Shown here: one piece after another, positions 1 through 8,454 of the stretch
Layout of the letters: the number at the start of each line of letters is the position of its first letter
Position numbering within the stretch: the stretch's first letter is position 1
The notes under the pieces: model-generated
What the model was told of the DNA's origin: nothing
The model's database searches: none
Seen by the model: only the letters and a program-made list of their open reading frames with translations
Program-made: the position numbers and the translations under genes
Origin: CAKOSP01 sp964369845
GTDB lineage: Bacteria > Bacillota_I > Bacilli_A > RF39 > UBA660
Direction of reading: 5' to 3'
Assembly (NCBI GenBank): GCA_964369845.1
Contig: CAYJFJ010000004.1
Location: 1 to 62,084 of the forward strand
DNA: 62,084 nucleotides

Positions 1-66
1 CCTCTTGAGTACTACTCCATAACCAAGTTACTTAATAATTTTACCTTAAATAACTTTAGTTGTCAA

Positions 67-930
67 CTAGTTTTCTACAATAGATTGTAAATTAAATATA
101 AATTCATTCATTATACTCATGTAATCATCTTCAGATGCTGCAGAATACATAGTATTTATAGATATTGTCTTCGAATCGAAGTCTTCTGCTAAAGCGTTGA
201 TTAATTCATTTTCTGAGTTTAATTCTTTAATTATTCCTAAGTATTTATCATTTTCTAAATTTGTTTCAATGCTTTTTATTGCATCATCAGTTGTGTTTAG
301 TGCATTTTCCAGTGAAATTATTTTAAATCCATAATTTTCTAAGAAAAGGAATGCATCTGATTGTACTACTAATACATTGTTGCTATTTTTATTAGCTTGC
401 TCTCCAATTAATCTAAGGTCGGCATCCATAAATGATAATGTTTCATCTAGTTCATTATAATTTTCTATTATTTCATCGTTATTAAATTGTTGATCGTTAT
501 ATGTATTGTATTCAACTAAATTGTCTTTAATATTTTGTGCTAACATTAGATAATTATTTGGACTAAGCCATAATTCTTCAATACTTCCATCAATTTTAAG
601 ACTGTAAGCTACATCAATAAGTAATATGTCTCCATTTTCATTAACAAAGTCTTTTGCAGTATTTTTTTCAGTTGTTAATCCATTATATACAAATAGGTCA
701 CTGTCTGCATATTCTTTAGTAGTTTTAGAAGTTAAACTATATTCTTCGACGTTAGCATCAGCAGGATATATACTTTTGATTTCTGTATCAGTTCCATATA
801 ATGTTTCCACTAAATACGTTACTGGATATGTCGTTGTATATATTTGAGTTATATTATTGCTATTTTGACCAAGTGAACAAGCACTTGCCATTATACTAAC
901 TCCGGCAATTGCCATTATTTTTTTTATCAT
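67..930 (-). CDS. ZnuA/AdcA-like substrate-binding lipoprotein lacking metal ligands
   Basis: A 287-aa exported lipoprotein: basic N-terminus, hydrophobic stretch, then a lipobox (MASAC) with the lipidated Cys at residue 18. The body follows the cluster A-I (ZnuA/AdcA/TroA) fold of zinc and manganese ABC receptors, including the WLSPNN block near 121-126, the DAFLFLENYGF block at 192-202 and the C-terminal NTMYSAASEDDYMSIM block. The three His ligands expected at these blocks appear replaced by Glu62, Glu119 and Ser191 in my by-eye alignment, so canonical Zn/Mn binding is doubtful. The ATG at 930 is chosen because it is preceded by AAAGGAG and overlaps the yidD stop as ATGA; a longer frame reaching 972 exists but would encode a non-signal extension. 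No ABC permease or ATPase gene is visible nearby. Family assignment is fairly sure; function is open. Confidence 0.75.
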   Translation of the reverse strand: MIKKIMAIAGVSIMASACSLGQNSNNITQIYTTTYPVTYLVETLYGTDTEIKSIYPADANVEEYSLTSKTTKEYADSDLFVYNGLTTEKNTAKDFVNENGDILLIDVAYSLKIDGSIEELWLSPNNYLMLAQNIKDNLVEYNTYNDQQFNNDEIIENYNELDETLSFMDADLRLIGEQANKNSNNVLVVQSDAFLFLENYGFKIISLENALNTTDDAIKSIETNLENDKYLGIIKELNSENELINALAEDFDSKTISINTMYSAASEDDYMSIMNEFIFNLQSIVEN

Positions 931-1154
931 TTTTTCTTCTCCTTTAAATTTGGTACTGGATCGTATCCCCATTTACCTAAAGGGTTACATCTTAATATTC
1001 TTTTTATCCCTAAAAAAACACCTTTGAAACTACCATGTAATATGATTGCTTCTTTTGTGTACTCGCTACATGTCGGAGTAAATCTGCATTTACTATGACA
1101 ATGAAGTGGTGTGATTTGATATAAATTTATAATTTTAATTAAGATTTTTTTCAT
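927..1154 (-). CDS. yidD: Membrane protein insertion efficiency factor YidD
   Basis: A 75-aa protein with the YidD signature: CRFTPTCSEYTKEAI around residues 23-37, then RILRCNPLGKWGYDPVP. YidD is a small amphipathic inner-face membrane protein that helps YidC-dependent insertion. Its length matches the family. It is the first gene of a two-gene minus-strand unit with the ZnuA-like lipoprotein (stop and start overlap by 4 nt), and it is divergent from rnc. Confidence 0.93.
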   Translation of the reverse strand: MKKILIKIINLYQITPLHCHSKCRFTPTCSEYTKEAIILHGSFKGVFLGIKRILRCNPLGKWGYDPVPNLKEKKK

Positions 1155-1222
1155 TTTTGTACCTATTATTATTGTACAATATATTTTCTTGTTTGTAAAT
1201 TATTTAATTTTTCTTATTTTTT

Positions 1223-1231
1223 TGATATAAT
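1223..1231 (+). promoter_or_regulatory. Extended -10 promoter of rnc-smc
   Basis: TGATATAAT is a perfect extended -10 (TG-n-TATAAT) 22 bases before the rnc ATG at 1254. No good -35 is seen, which is normal for extended -10 promoters. The predicted leader is about 15 nt with only a weak ribosome site (GGAT). Confidence 0.6.
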
Positions 1232-1253
1232 GTAATAGATTGGATTTGATAAT

Positions 1254-1904
1254 ATGAAATTTTTAGAAAAATATGGAGTATTTTTAGATAATGATAATTT
1301 GTTAGAAGTGGCTTTAACGCATACATCTTATTCGAATGAAAATAAAGATTCTGTAAGTTATGAGAGACTAGAATTTTTAGGAGATGCTGTTTTACAGCTT
1401 GTAACAAGTGATTATTTTTATAATAGTACTTCTCTTAAAGAAGGGGATATGACTAAAAAAAGAGCTTCTTATGTTTGTGAACTTGCCTTAAATCATTATT
1501 CTAAGAAAATAAATTTTAAAGAATATATTAGAGTTGGACATGGACAACAAAGTAACGTTAATGAAGCTATGATAGCGGATGTATTCGAAGCTATAGTCGG
1601 AGTAATATTTTTAGAAAAAGGATTTGAAGAGGCTAAAGAATTTATACATAAAATTGTTGTTCCTGAAATAGAAAAAGGATCAAAATTTTTTAGTGATTAC
1701 AAAACACTTCTTCAAGAACTTACTCAAACATCTAGAAAAACGGTGGAGTATGTACTGGTAAATGAAGAAGGACTAGCTCATGAAAAAACTTTTACAATAG
1801 ATGTTGTTATTGATAATATTGTTTACGGCCGCGGAGTTGGAAAAAGTAAGAAAGATGCAGAACAAAAAGCAGCAAAAGATGCTTATGATAAAAGTGTAAA
1901 GTAG
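1254..1904 (+). CDS. rnc: Ribonuclease III
   Basis: A 216-aa double-strand-specific endoribonuclease used in rRNA maturation and mRNA decay. The RNase III signature ERLEFLGDAVL lies at residues 37-47 and contains the acidic catalytic residues. A second acidic site is in NEAMIADVFEAIVG. A dsRNA-binding domain fills about residues 148-216, ending in GKSKKDAEQKAAKDAY. Length is normal. It is followed 6 nt later by smc, the classic Firmicutes order rnc-smc, but ftsY does not follow here. Confidence 0.96.
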   Translation: MKFLEKYGVFLDNDNLLEVALTHTSYSNENKDSVSYERLEFLGDAVLQLVTSDYFYNSTSLKEGDMTKKRASYVCELALNHYSKKINFKEYIRVGHGQQSNVNEAMIADVFEAIVGVIFLEKGFEEAKEFIHKIVVPEIEKGSKFFSDYKTLLQELTQTSRKTVEYVLVNEEGLAHEKTFTIDVVIDNIVYGRGVGKSKKDAEQKAAKDAYDKSVK

Positions 1905-1910
1905 GTAAAA

Positions 1911-3356
1911 ATGTATTTAAAGAGTATAAAGGCAATTGGGTTTAAATCTTTTGCAGATAAAACTAATATAGAATTCAATAAGGAAATAACTGCTGTTGTT
2001 GGTCCTAATGGAAGTGGTAAAAGTAATATAATTGATGCCATTAGATGGGTTTTAGGTGAACAGTCAGTTAAATCTCTTCGTGGATCAGATGTTATGAGTG
2101 ATGTAATATTTAGTGGTTCATCATCTAGAGATGCTTTAAAAAAAGCAAGTGTTAGTTTAACTTTTGATAATAAAGATCAGTATTTAAAAAGTGATTTTGA
2201 AGAAGTTGAAATTAAAAGAGAAGTTTATAAAACTGGAGAAAACGAATATTATATTAATAATGTTAAAGTTAGATTAAAAGATATACATGATTTATTTTTA
2301 GACACAGGAGCCGGTCAAGGTGCTTTTAATATTATTTCTCAAGGAAATATAACAGAAATAGTTAATTCTAAAGCTAGTGAAAGAAGAGTTATTTTCGAAT
2401 CTGCTGCTAGTGTTTTAAAGTATAAAAAAAGAAAAGAAGAAGCATTAAAGAAATTAGATAAAACAAAGAGTAATTTAGCTAGTATCAAACTTGTAATCGA
2501 TGAACTTGTTACTACTGTTAAACCTTTGAAAAAACAAAGTGAAGATGCTAAAAAATATTTAGAACTAAAAAAAGAAGTGGAAGCACTTGAAATAGCTTTA
2601 ATAAGTCATGACATAGAAGAGTCTAGTAATGAATTCAAAGATTTAGAACTTGAAATAAATGATTTGAATTTAAAAGTAAATAATTTTAGTAATCTTAAAG
2701 AATCAGTGGAAATTGAAAGTGCTAAGTTAGAAATTGTTAAAATAGATGATGAAATTTCTAAAATTAATACTAGTATTATTAATATAAATGATGAAATTTC
2801 TAAACTTTCTAGTGAAAAGCAAATTACTATTGAAAGACAAAAGTATAGTGGCTCTAATGTATCTATAAATGAAACATTAGTTAAATTAAAAGAAGAAGAG
2901 TCTGAACTTAAGAAAAAAATAGAAGTTTTTAAAACAGAAATTGAAAAATTAAACTCAGAAAAAAAAGATATTTTAAAAGAAGTAGACGAAATTAGTAATA
3001 ATTTAATAATGCTTAAAATTAAAAGAACTAATATTAATGGAACTATAGATGGTTATAGTAAAAATATACTTAGAATTCAAAATAAGATGGATATTTTAGA
3101 ACATAATATTAGTAGTGGTGATATTTATCCCAAAAGCGTTAGAAGTATTCTTAACAACTTTAAATTTACTAAAGTTCATAACACAATAGGTAATTTAATA
3201 GATATTCCTGCTGATTATCAGGTAGCTATTAATATTACACTTGGTTTTGCGGCTAACTTTATTGTTACGGATGATTTTGCTGCTGCTAAAGAATGTATTA
3301 ATTATCTTAAATTAAATGATTTGGGTAGAGCTACATTTTTCCTCTTGATACTATAA
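1911..3356 (+). CDS. smc: Chromosome segregation protein SMC, N-terminal part (frameshifted)
   Basis: Carries the SMC head N-half: Walker A GPNGSGKSN near residues 32-40, then a coiled coil from about 165 to 395, and the start of the hinge (IYPKSVRSILNNF onward). The frame runs off at 3354-3356 just after GRATFF inside the hinge. SMC normally reads GRATF-x-PLD here; the expected PLDTIKSRY continuation is encoded in the -1 frame from 3341. One base is therefore missing in the T-run at 3336-3340. SMC is the ATPase core of condensin with ScpA/ScpB. The start is set by AGTAGG overlapping the rnc stop. See the next entry for the C-terminal half. Confidence 0.9.
   Translation: MYLKSIKAIGFKSFADKTNIEFNKEITAVVGPNGSGKSNIIDAIRWVLGEQSVKSLRGSDVMSDVIFSGSSSRDALKKASVSLTFDNKDQYLKSDFEEVEIKREVYKTGENEYYINNVKVRLKDIHDLFLDTGAGQGAFNIISQGNITEIVNSKASERRVIFESAASVLKYKKRKEEALKKLDKTKSNLASIKLVIDELVTTVKPLKKQSEDAKKYLELKKEVEALEIALISHDIEESSNEFKDLELEINDLNLKVNNFSNLKESVEIESAKLEIVKIDDEISKINTSIININDEISKLSSEKQITIERQKYSGSNVSINETLVKLKEEESELKKKIEVFKTEIEKLNSEKKDILKEVDEISNNLIMLKIKRTNINGTIDGYSKNILRIQNKMDILEHNISSGDIYPKSVRSILNNFKFTKVHNTIGNLIDIPADYQVAINITLGFAANFIVTDDFAAAKECINYLKLNDLGRATFFLLIL
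3336..3341 (+). other. Single-base frameshift in smc
   Basis: Five T then C. Reading one base back (-1) or adding one base here joins the two smc halves without losing any recognisable hinge residue. A homopolymer and a draft assembly make a sequencing error or a one-base deletion the simplest explanation; a -1 slippage on the T-run is a less likely alternative. Confidence 0.85.
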
Positions 3357-4837
3357 AAAGTAGATATATTACAGATAATTATTTAAATATTTTGAAAAAA
3401 GAAAGTGATTTTATTGGTATAGCATCTGATTTGCTTACTTTTGATAAAAAATACAAAGATATTATAGAAAATCAGTTAGGTAACGTTATTATAGTTAAAA
3501 ACTTAGATAGTATTGATAAAGTTGGTAAACTGGTAGATTATAAATATAGAGTAGTTAGTTTAGATGGTGAAATCTTATATGCAGGTGGTGGCCTATCTGG
3601 TGGTAAACAAAATAATAATGTTTCTAATTCTAAGTTTGAATTAAAAAAATTAAGTGAGGAAGCTACTAGTGAAAAAAACAAATTAGTAAAAGCCAATCAT
3701 GAGTATGAAAAAATCGAAAAAGAATATGTTACTTCTGATGAAAAAATAGATTTGCTTAACAAAAAAATAATTTTATTAAGTGAAAGTTTAAATAATAAAA
3801 AGATGAGTTTAGAAGATTATACATACCAGCTTGAAAATAAATATTTTGAAATTAAAGGACTTGGTAATGTAGTTAATAATTCTGTTCAAGATGAACTTAT
3901 AAGATTGATTGAAGTTTTAACTGAAAAAGCAAAAGAGAAAATATCTTTTGACCAATTATTAGTGGATTTAAAGGATAAGAAAAGTGATATTCAAAATGAT
4001 ATTTCTACTTTAGAAAATAGTTACAAAATTAAAAATCAAGAATTATCTAGATACTCTTCTTTATTAAAAGAAAAAGAAGTTAAAAAAGGTAAACTAGAAG
4101 TGAAACTTGAAAATTTGTTATTTACTTTAAGTGATGATTATAATTTAACTTATGATGCAGCTAAAGATAATTACTTCTTAGATATAAATAAAGATGAAGC
4201 AAGAGGAATTGTTAAACAAATAAAAAGAAATATTGATTTACTAGGCGAAGTAAATTTAGGAAGTATATCTGAATTTAATAGACTTAATGAAAGATACGAA
4301 TTTTTATTAAAACAAGAAACTGATTTAAAAGAAGCTAGTGAAAATTTATTAAGTATTATTAATGAGATGGATACGATTATGATAGATAAATTCGAAAAAT
4401 CTTTTAATGATATTGCTAAAGAATTCAAAAAGGTTTTTAGAGAAATATTCCAAGGAGGAAAAGGGGAACTTAAATTAAGTGATCCTAGTGATATGCTTCA
4501 TACTGGTATTGAAATAATAGCGGAACCTCCTGGTAAAAAGATTAATTCTACTATAGCTTTATCTGGTGGAGAGAAATCTCTTACTGCAATTTGTTTATTA
4601 TTTTCAATATTAAATGTTAGACCTGTTCCATTTATAATTTTAGATGAAGCTGAAGCTGCTTTGGATGAAGCAAATGTCGATATGTTTGGTAAATATATTA
4701 ATGATAAGAAGAAAAGCAGTCAGTTTATATTAATTACACATAAAAAACGAATGATGGAATATGCTGATGATTTATATGGTATAACTATGCAAGAATCTGG
4801 TGTAAGTAAGATAGTAAGTACTAAACTAGAAAATTAA
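3341..4837 (+). CDS. smc: Chromosome segregation protein SMC, C-terminal part
   Basis: Continues SMC in the other frame; the coordinates start where the homologous reading resumes (an in-frame TTG at 3392 could only start a fragment). It holds the rest of the hinge (DGEILYAGGGLSGGK), the return coiled coil, the ABC signature LSGGEKSL and the Walker B/D-loop FIILDEAEAALDEAN. Joined, the two parts give about 975 residues, roughly 200 shorter than typical bacterial SMC (about 1,180), and the loss appears to lie in the coiled-coil arms, not in head or hinge. If the frameshift is real, no functional SMC would be made from this locus. Confidence 0.88.
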   Translation, partial: PLDTIKSRYITDNYLNILKKESDFIGIASDLLTFDKKYKDIIENQLGNVIIVKNLDSIDKVGKLVDYKYRVVSLDGEILYAGGGLSGGKQNNNVSNSKFELKKLSEEATSEKNKLVKANHEYEKIEKEYVTSDEKIDLLNKKIILLSESLNNKKMSLEDYTYQLENKYFEIKGLGNVVNNSVQDELIRLIEVLTEKAKEKISFDQLLVDLKDKKSDIQNDISTLENSYKIKNQELSRYSSLLKEKEVKKGKLEVKLENLLFTLSDDYNLTYDAAKDNYFLDINKDEARGIVKQIKRNIDLLGEVNLGSISEFNRLNERYEFLLKQETDLKEASENLLSIINEMDTIMIDKFEKSFNDIAKEFKKVFREIFQGGKGELKLSDPSDMLHTGIEIIAEPPGKKINSTIALSGGEKSLTAICLLFSILNVRPVPFIILDEAEAALDEANVDMFGKYINDKKKSSQFILITHKKRMMEYADDLYGITMQESGVSKIVSTKLEN

Positions 4838-4845
4838 TTGATAAA

Positions 4846-4874
4846 AACTACAATTATTTAAATTGTGGTTTTTT
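4846..4874 (+). terminator. smc terminator
   Basis: A 10-bp stem (AACTACAATT with AATTGTGGTT, one G-T pair), 5-base loop and a T-run, directly after the smc stop. Confidence 0.8.
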
Positions 4875-4880
4875 GTTGCA

Positions 4881-4908
4881 AAAAAAAGTAGAAATTATTT
4901 TTCTACTT
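4881..4908 (-). terminator. def terminator
   Basis: Read on the minus strand: stem AAAGTAGAAA / TTTCTACTTT followed by a run of T. It overlaps the def stop codon and faces the smc terminator. Confidence 0.75.
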
Positions 4909-5459
4909 TAAATTGCTCGCATCTTTTCTTCATTTTTATAAGGATTTTTTTTATCGATTTTATCTACAAAAAGTATTCCATCTAAGTGGTCTATTTCGTG
5001 CTGGAATGCAATTGATATTTCTTCACGAACTCTTATAGTTTGTTTCTTGCCGTCAGTATCTTGATATTCAATAGTCATTCTAGCAAAGCGAGGTACGATG
5101 CCATCAGTTTCTCTATCAACACTTAAGCATCCTTCGCCTTCTTCAACGTATACTAATTCTTCACTTTTGCTGATTATTTTAGGATTAATTATAATATGTT
5201 CTTCGAAAGATCCATCTTCGTTTTCACTTGCTATTACAAATATTCTTTTAAGATGCCCTAATTGAACAAAAGCCATTCCCATTCCAGCTCGTAAATCATA
5301 CTTTTCAATGTATTTTTCGTCTTGACTCATTTTAAGATATACGATTAAGTCGTTGATTAATGTTTTATCTTCAATAGAAAGAGGAAAAGTCACTTCTTTG
5401 CTAACTTTTCTTAATATTTTGTTGTTTTCATTTAATATTTTAATTTTTGGTAATTTCAT
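4908..5459 (-). CDS. def: Peptide deformylase
   Basis: A 183-aa metalloenzyme that removes the formyl group from nascent N-formyl-Met. All three deformylase motifs are present: GMGMAFVQ (59-66, consensus GxGxAAxQ with F at the second A), EGEGCLS (metal ligand Cys111) and QHEIDH (153-158, His ligands and catalytic Glu). The 25-residue N-terminal region and the C-terminal basic tail fit the type-2 enzymes of Gram-positives. It is monocistronic on the minus strand, convergent with smc. A TATAAT lies about 15 bases before the start and no strong Shine-Dalgarno sequence is seen. Confidence 0.95.
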   Translation of the reverse strand: MKLPKIKILNENNKILRKVSKEVTFPLSIEDKTLINDLIVYLKMSQDEKYIEKYDLRAGMGMAFVQLGHLKRIFVIASENEDGSFEEHIIINPKIISKSEELVYVEEGEGCLSVDRETDGIVPRFARMTIEYQDTDGKKQTIRVREEISIAFQHEIDHLDGILFVDKIDKKNPYKNEEKMRAI

Positions 5460-5506
5460 AATACATCACGTGTACTATTATACTAAAAAAAAACTGAAAA
5501 AGCAAA

Positions 5507-5530
5507 AAAAATCACGATTTAGTGATTTTT
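5507..5530 (-). terminator. Terminator of the YjcZ-like gene
   Basis: A 9-bp A/T-flanked stem (AAAAATCAC / GTGATTTTT) with a 6-base loop; the A-run before it becomes a T-run on the minus strand. It lies just downstream of the small gene at 5543-5725. Confidence 0.75.
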
Positions 5531-5542
5531 TAAGTGTTTATA

Positions 5543-5725
5543 CTAACAAGCTGGTGCTTGTGGATGATTGTTGTAACCATTAAATGACCATCCAGCACCT
5601 ATAATAATTACAAGTAAGATAAATAAAACAATCCAGATTGCAGCTCCACCACAAGTATAACCAGCATAAACTGGTGTAGACCCATAAGTAGGAGCGTAAT
5701 ATCCGCTATTTCCATAATAATACAT
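5543..5725 (-). CDS. Small YjcZ-like single-TM protein
   Basis: A 60-aa protein with a Tyr/Gly-rich head (MYYYGNSGYY), a CGGAA junction, one membrane helix (IWIVLFILLVIIIGAGW) and a short tail ending in Cys. The layout matches the small YjcZ/YjcZ-like sporulation-associated proteins of Bacilli (G/Y-rich head plus VLFILLIIVG helix). A strong GGGAGG site precedes the ATG and a terminator follows, so it is a real, independently expressed gene. Function unknown; the family name rests on similarity in layout only. Confidence 0.65.
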   Translation of the reverse strand: MYYYGNSGYYAPTYGSTPVYAGYTCGGAAIWIVLFILLVIIIGAGWSFNGYNNHPQAPAC

Positions 5726-5857
5726 ATTTTTACCTCCCTTTTCTTTATACTATAATGTATGTGTATATTTTTCTTTTGACATTATAATTGTCTATATGCT
5801 TATTTAGTTTTGTATTAACGAAAGTTTTATGCTAAAATTAAATAAGGAGTAGGTAAT

Positions 5858-7015
5858 ATGAAGAAGATTTGGAGAAAGATAGATAAACCTTTGTTTATAG
5901 CTAGTACTATTTTGGCATTGTTTGGGTTATTAATGATTTTTAGTGCGTCTAGCGTTTCTACAATATTGAGATATAATGTAAGTTCTTCATATTTCTTTTT
6001 AAGACAAACTTTATTTTTAGCAGCAGCTTATGTAGTTGGTATAATTTTACTTTTTAAATTTCCTACTAAGAAGTATATAAAATATATATTTCCAGGTGCT
6101 ATTCTTATTTTAGTCATGCTGATTGGATTATTTACTTTAAGTAGTGATAATGGTTCAGTTCAAAGTTGGTATGCACTAGGGCCAGTTAGTTTGCAGCCCA
6201 GTGAATTTGCTAAAGCTGGATTAATAATATTTTCTGCAGTTTACTACAATAGTATGGTAAAGGGGCGTATAAAAAATCTAGCTTCTTATTTAATCCCTGT
6301 TGCTTTTGGTCTTACTTGCACAATATTGACATATCTTCAACCTGATTTGGGTTCAGCTATAATTTTACTTGGGATTACTTATTGTATGTTTATTGCAGTT
6401 CCTTTTCATGATAGCAAATTAATAAATTTAATAAAATATGCTTGCATAATACTAGGAGTTGTTGGTATTATTATATTAAGCAACGGAAGTTCATTTTTAA
6501 GTGAGTATCAATATAAGCGTTTTGAATATGCTGATCCTTGTACTAGATATACTGAAGATACGGGTTATCAAGTTTGTAATGGTTTTATTGCGATAAATAA
6601 TGGTGGTCTTTTTGGAGTTGGACTTGGTAATAGTACACAAAAATATCTTTACTTACCAGAAAGTCATACAGATTTTATTTTTCCAATTATAGTTGAAGAA
6701 TTAGGTTTATTGGTTGGTATTTTAATTATTTTAACATATGGTTTTATATTATTTAGAATATTTAAAATTGCTAAGAAGGCTACAACAGTACGAGGAAGCT
6801 TACTTGCATATGGAACGTTTTGTTTATTTGCTATGCATGTTATGGTTAATTTGCTCGGGATTTTAGCTTTAATACCACTTACGGGTGTTCCTCTTCCATT
6901 ACTAAGTTATGGTGGATCATCTACTATAGTGTTTGTAGTGTTGTTGTTCATAACTCAAAGTGTTGCTATTGAAACCAAAGAAGAAAAAATGAAAAAAGAA
7001 CTAAGTTCGTTATAG
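5858..7015 (+). CDS. ftsW: FtsW/RodA family peptidoglycan glycosyltransferase (FtsW type)
   Basis: A 385-aa SEDS polymerase with about ten membrane helices; it polymerises lipid II into glycan strands. Recognisable blocks are LQPSEFAKAGLI (loop with the conserved Ser-Glu), YLQPDLGSA, YQVCNGFIAINNGGLFGVGLGNSTQKYLYLPE split over 578-ish codons, SHTDFIFPIIVEELG and the final GVPLPLLSYGGSS. The SHTDFIF and NSTQK features favour FtsW over RodA. AAGGAG precedes the ATG. gmk follows after 10 nt, so the two form an operon. Confidence 0.93.
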   Translation: MKKIWRKIDKPLFIASTILALFGLLMIFSASSVSTILRYNVSSSYFFLRQTLFLAAAYVVGIILLFKFPTKKYIKYIFPGAILILVMLIGLFTLSSDNGSVQSWYALGPVSLQPSEFAKAGLIIFSAVYYNSMVKGRIKNLASYLIPVAFGLTCTILTYLQPDLGSAIILLGITYCMFIAVPFHDSKLINLIKYACIILGVVGIIILSNGSSFLSEYQYKRFEYADPCTRYTEDTGYQVCNGFIAINNGGLFGVGLGNSTQKYLYLPESHTDFIFPIIVEELGLLVGILIILTYGFILFRIFKIAKKATTVRGSLLAYGTFCLFAMHVMVNLLGILALIPLTGVPLPLLSYGGSSTIVFVVLLFITQSVAIETKEEKMKKELSSL

Positions 7016-7025
7016 GAGATAATTT

Positions 7026-7679
7026 ATGATAAAACAAAAAAAAGATGGAGATTTAATTATTATATCTGGACCAGCTGGAGTAGGTAAGGATAGTGTTACT
7101 AATAAAATTCTTAGTGATGATATAATTTTGTCTATATCAGCTACTACTAGAAGTCCACGTGATGGTGAAATTCACGGCAAGGATTATTATTTCGTATCAA
7201 AAGAAGAGTTTGAAGCAAAAATCAAGGCAGATGAATTTTTAGAGTATGCTTGTGTTCATGGTAAAGATTATTATGGTACACTAAAAAGTGAAGTTTTTAA
7301 AACTCTAGAAGAAGGTAAAGATGTTGTTTTAGTTATAGATATAGCTGGAGCTTTGCAAATTAAAAGTAAGTTTGATAAAGCTATATTTATATTTTTACTT
7401 CCTCCATCAATTAAAGAATTAAAAAATAGATTAATTGCTAGAAGTACTGAAACTAAGGATAGTTTAATGAGAAGATTTACTTCACTTTACAAAGAAATAA
7501 ATGAAATTTCTAAATACAATTATGTAGTAATAAATGATGATTTAGAATTTGCTACTAATAAAATCAAATCTATTTTGACTTCTGAAAAATGTAGGGTAGA
7601 TAGAATAGTTGATTTGGAGATTGATACAAAAGAAGAAGAAATTCATGAACAGATTATCGAAATGTATGAGAATAATTAA
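7026..7679 (+). CDS. gmk: Guanylate kinase
   Basis: A 217-aa enzyme converting GMP to GDP with ATP. P-loop GPAGVGKDS at residues 15-23 (Asp replaces the common Ser/Thr after the Lys), ATTRSPRDGEIHGKDYYFVS for GMP binding, and the lid RLIARSTETKDSLMRR. Length is typical. GGAG ribosome site; it is the second gene after ftsW. Confidence 0.95.
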   Translation: MIKQKKDGDLIIISGPAGVGKDSVTNKILSDDIILSISATTRSPRDGEIHGKDYYFVSKEEFEAKIKADEFLEYACVHGKDYYGTLKSEVFKTLEEGKDVVLVIDIAGALQIKSKFDKAIFIFLLPPSIKELKNRLIARSTETKDSLMRRFTSLYKEINEISKYNYVVINDDLEFATNKIKSILTSEKCRVDRIVDLEIDTKEEEIHEQIIEMYENN

Positions 7680-7695
7680 TTTGTTCTTTTTTTTT
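7667..7695 (+). terminator. Possible gmk terminator
   Basis: A weak stem (GAATAA with TTTGTTC) around the gmk stop followed by nine T. Confidence 0.45.
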
Positions 7696-7761
7696 GCAAT
7701 AAAAAAAGGAAATATCGTTTTTATAGGTAAATATATATAAGAAAGGAGATCTTAAATTGTT

Positions 7762-8454
7762 ATGTTTGAATATTTAAATAATAATAAATTGTATATTATT
7801 GCCTTTTTATTGTCTTTGGTTATTGTTATTTTAGGTTTTTATATTCATTTTAATAAAGTTAATATGATAGAAAATGTTCAAGAAGTTGAATTTTTTTCTG
7901 AAAAAGAAGAAAAGGAACTTTTAGTTGTAGAAACAACTGAAATAACTGAAGAGTATTTTTATGTTGATTTAAAAGGTTGTGTAAATAATCCTGGTGTTTA
8001 TCGAATGAATGAAGGAACTATTGTAAATGATTTGTTGGAAATTTCAGGAGGAATTTATGAAAATGCAGATTTAAAAAATGTTAATCTTAGTAAAAAATTA
8101 GAAAATGAGATGGTAATTTATATTTATTGCCTTTTGGAAGAAAAAGTGGAAGAAACAACTAATATTGCTGATGATATCTATATAGATGAACATGTATATA
8201 ACAAAGAATCTATTATAACTGATGAAAATAATTTTTATGAAAGTGAGGGTGATGTCACAAGTAGTGTTATTAATATAAATACATCTTCAAAGGATGAACT
8301 TATGACTTTAAGTGGTATAGGCGAATCTAAAGCTCAAGCCATAATAGATTATAGAGAAAACAAGCGATTTGAAAATATTGAGGAAATTCAGAATGTTTCT
8401 GGTATAGGGGTTTCAACTTTTGAAAAAATTAAAGACTATATCACTACAAAGTAA
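7762..8454 (+). CDS. comEA: Competence DNA receptor ComEA
   Basis: A 230-aa membrane-anchored DNA-binding protein of transformation. One N-terminal membrane helix (about 9-27), a SLBB domain (FYVDLKGCVNNPGVYR to about residue 125), a low-complexity acidic linker, and a C-terminal helix-hairpin-helix pair (ININTSSKDELMTLSGIG and VSGIG). This is the standard Firmicutes ComEA order. AAAGGAG is about 13 nt upstream, a long spacing. comEC overlaps its end; comEB is missing from the usual comEA-EB-EC order. Confidence 0.93.
   Translation: MFEYLNNNKLYIIAFLLSLVIVILGFYIHFNKVNMIENVQEVEFFSEKEEKELLVVETTEITEEYFYVDLKGCVNNPGVYRMNEGTIVNDLLEISGGIYENADLKNVNLSKKLENEMVIYIYCLLEEKVEETTNIADDIYIDEHVYNKESIITDENNFYESEGDVTSSVININTSSKDELMTLSGIGESKAQAIIDYRENKRFENIEEIQNVSGIGVSTFEKIKDYITTK

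Noticed and set aside
3330..3400. Programmed -1 frameshifting in smc.
   Set aside because: No heptamer of the X-XXY-YYZ type in the right frame, and I see no strong downstream structure. SMC is not known to use it, and the assembly is draft. A missing base is simpler.
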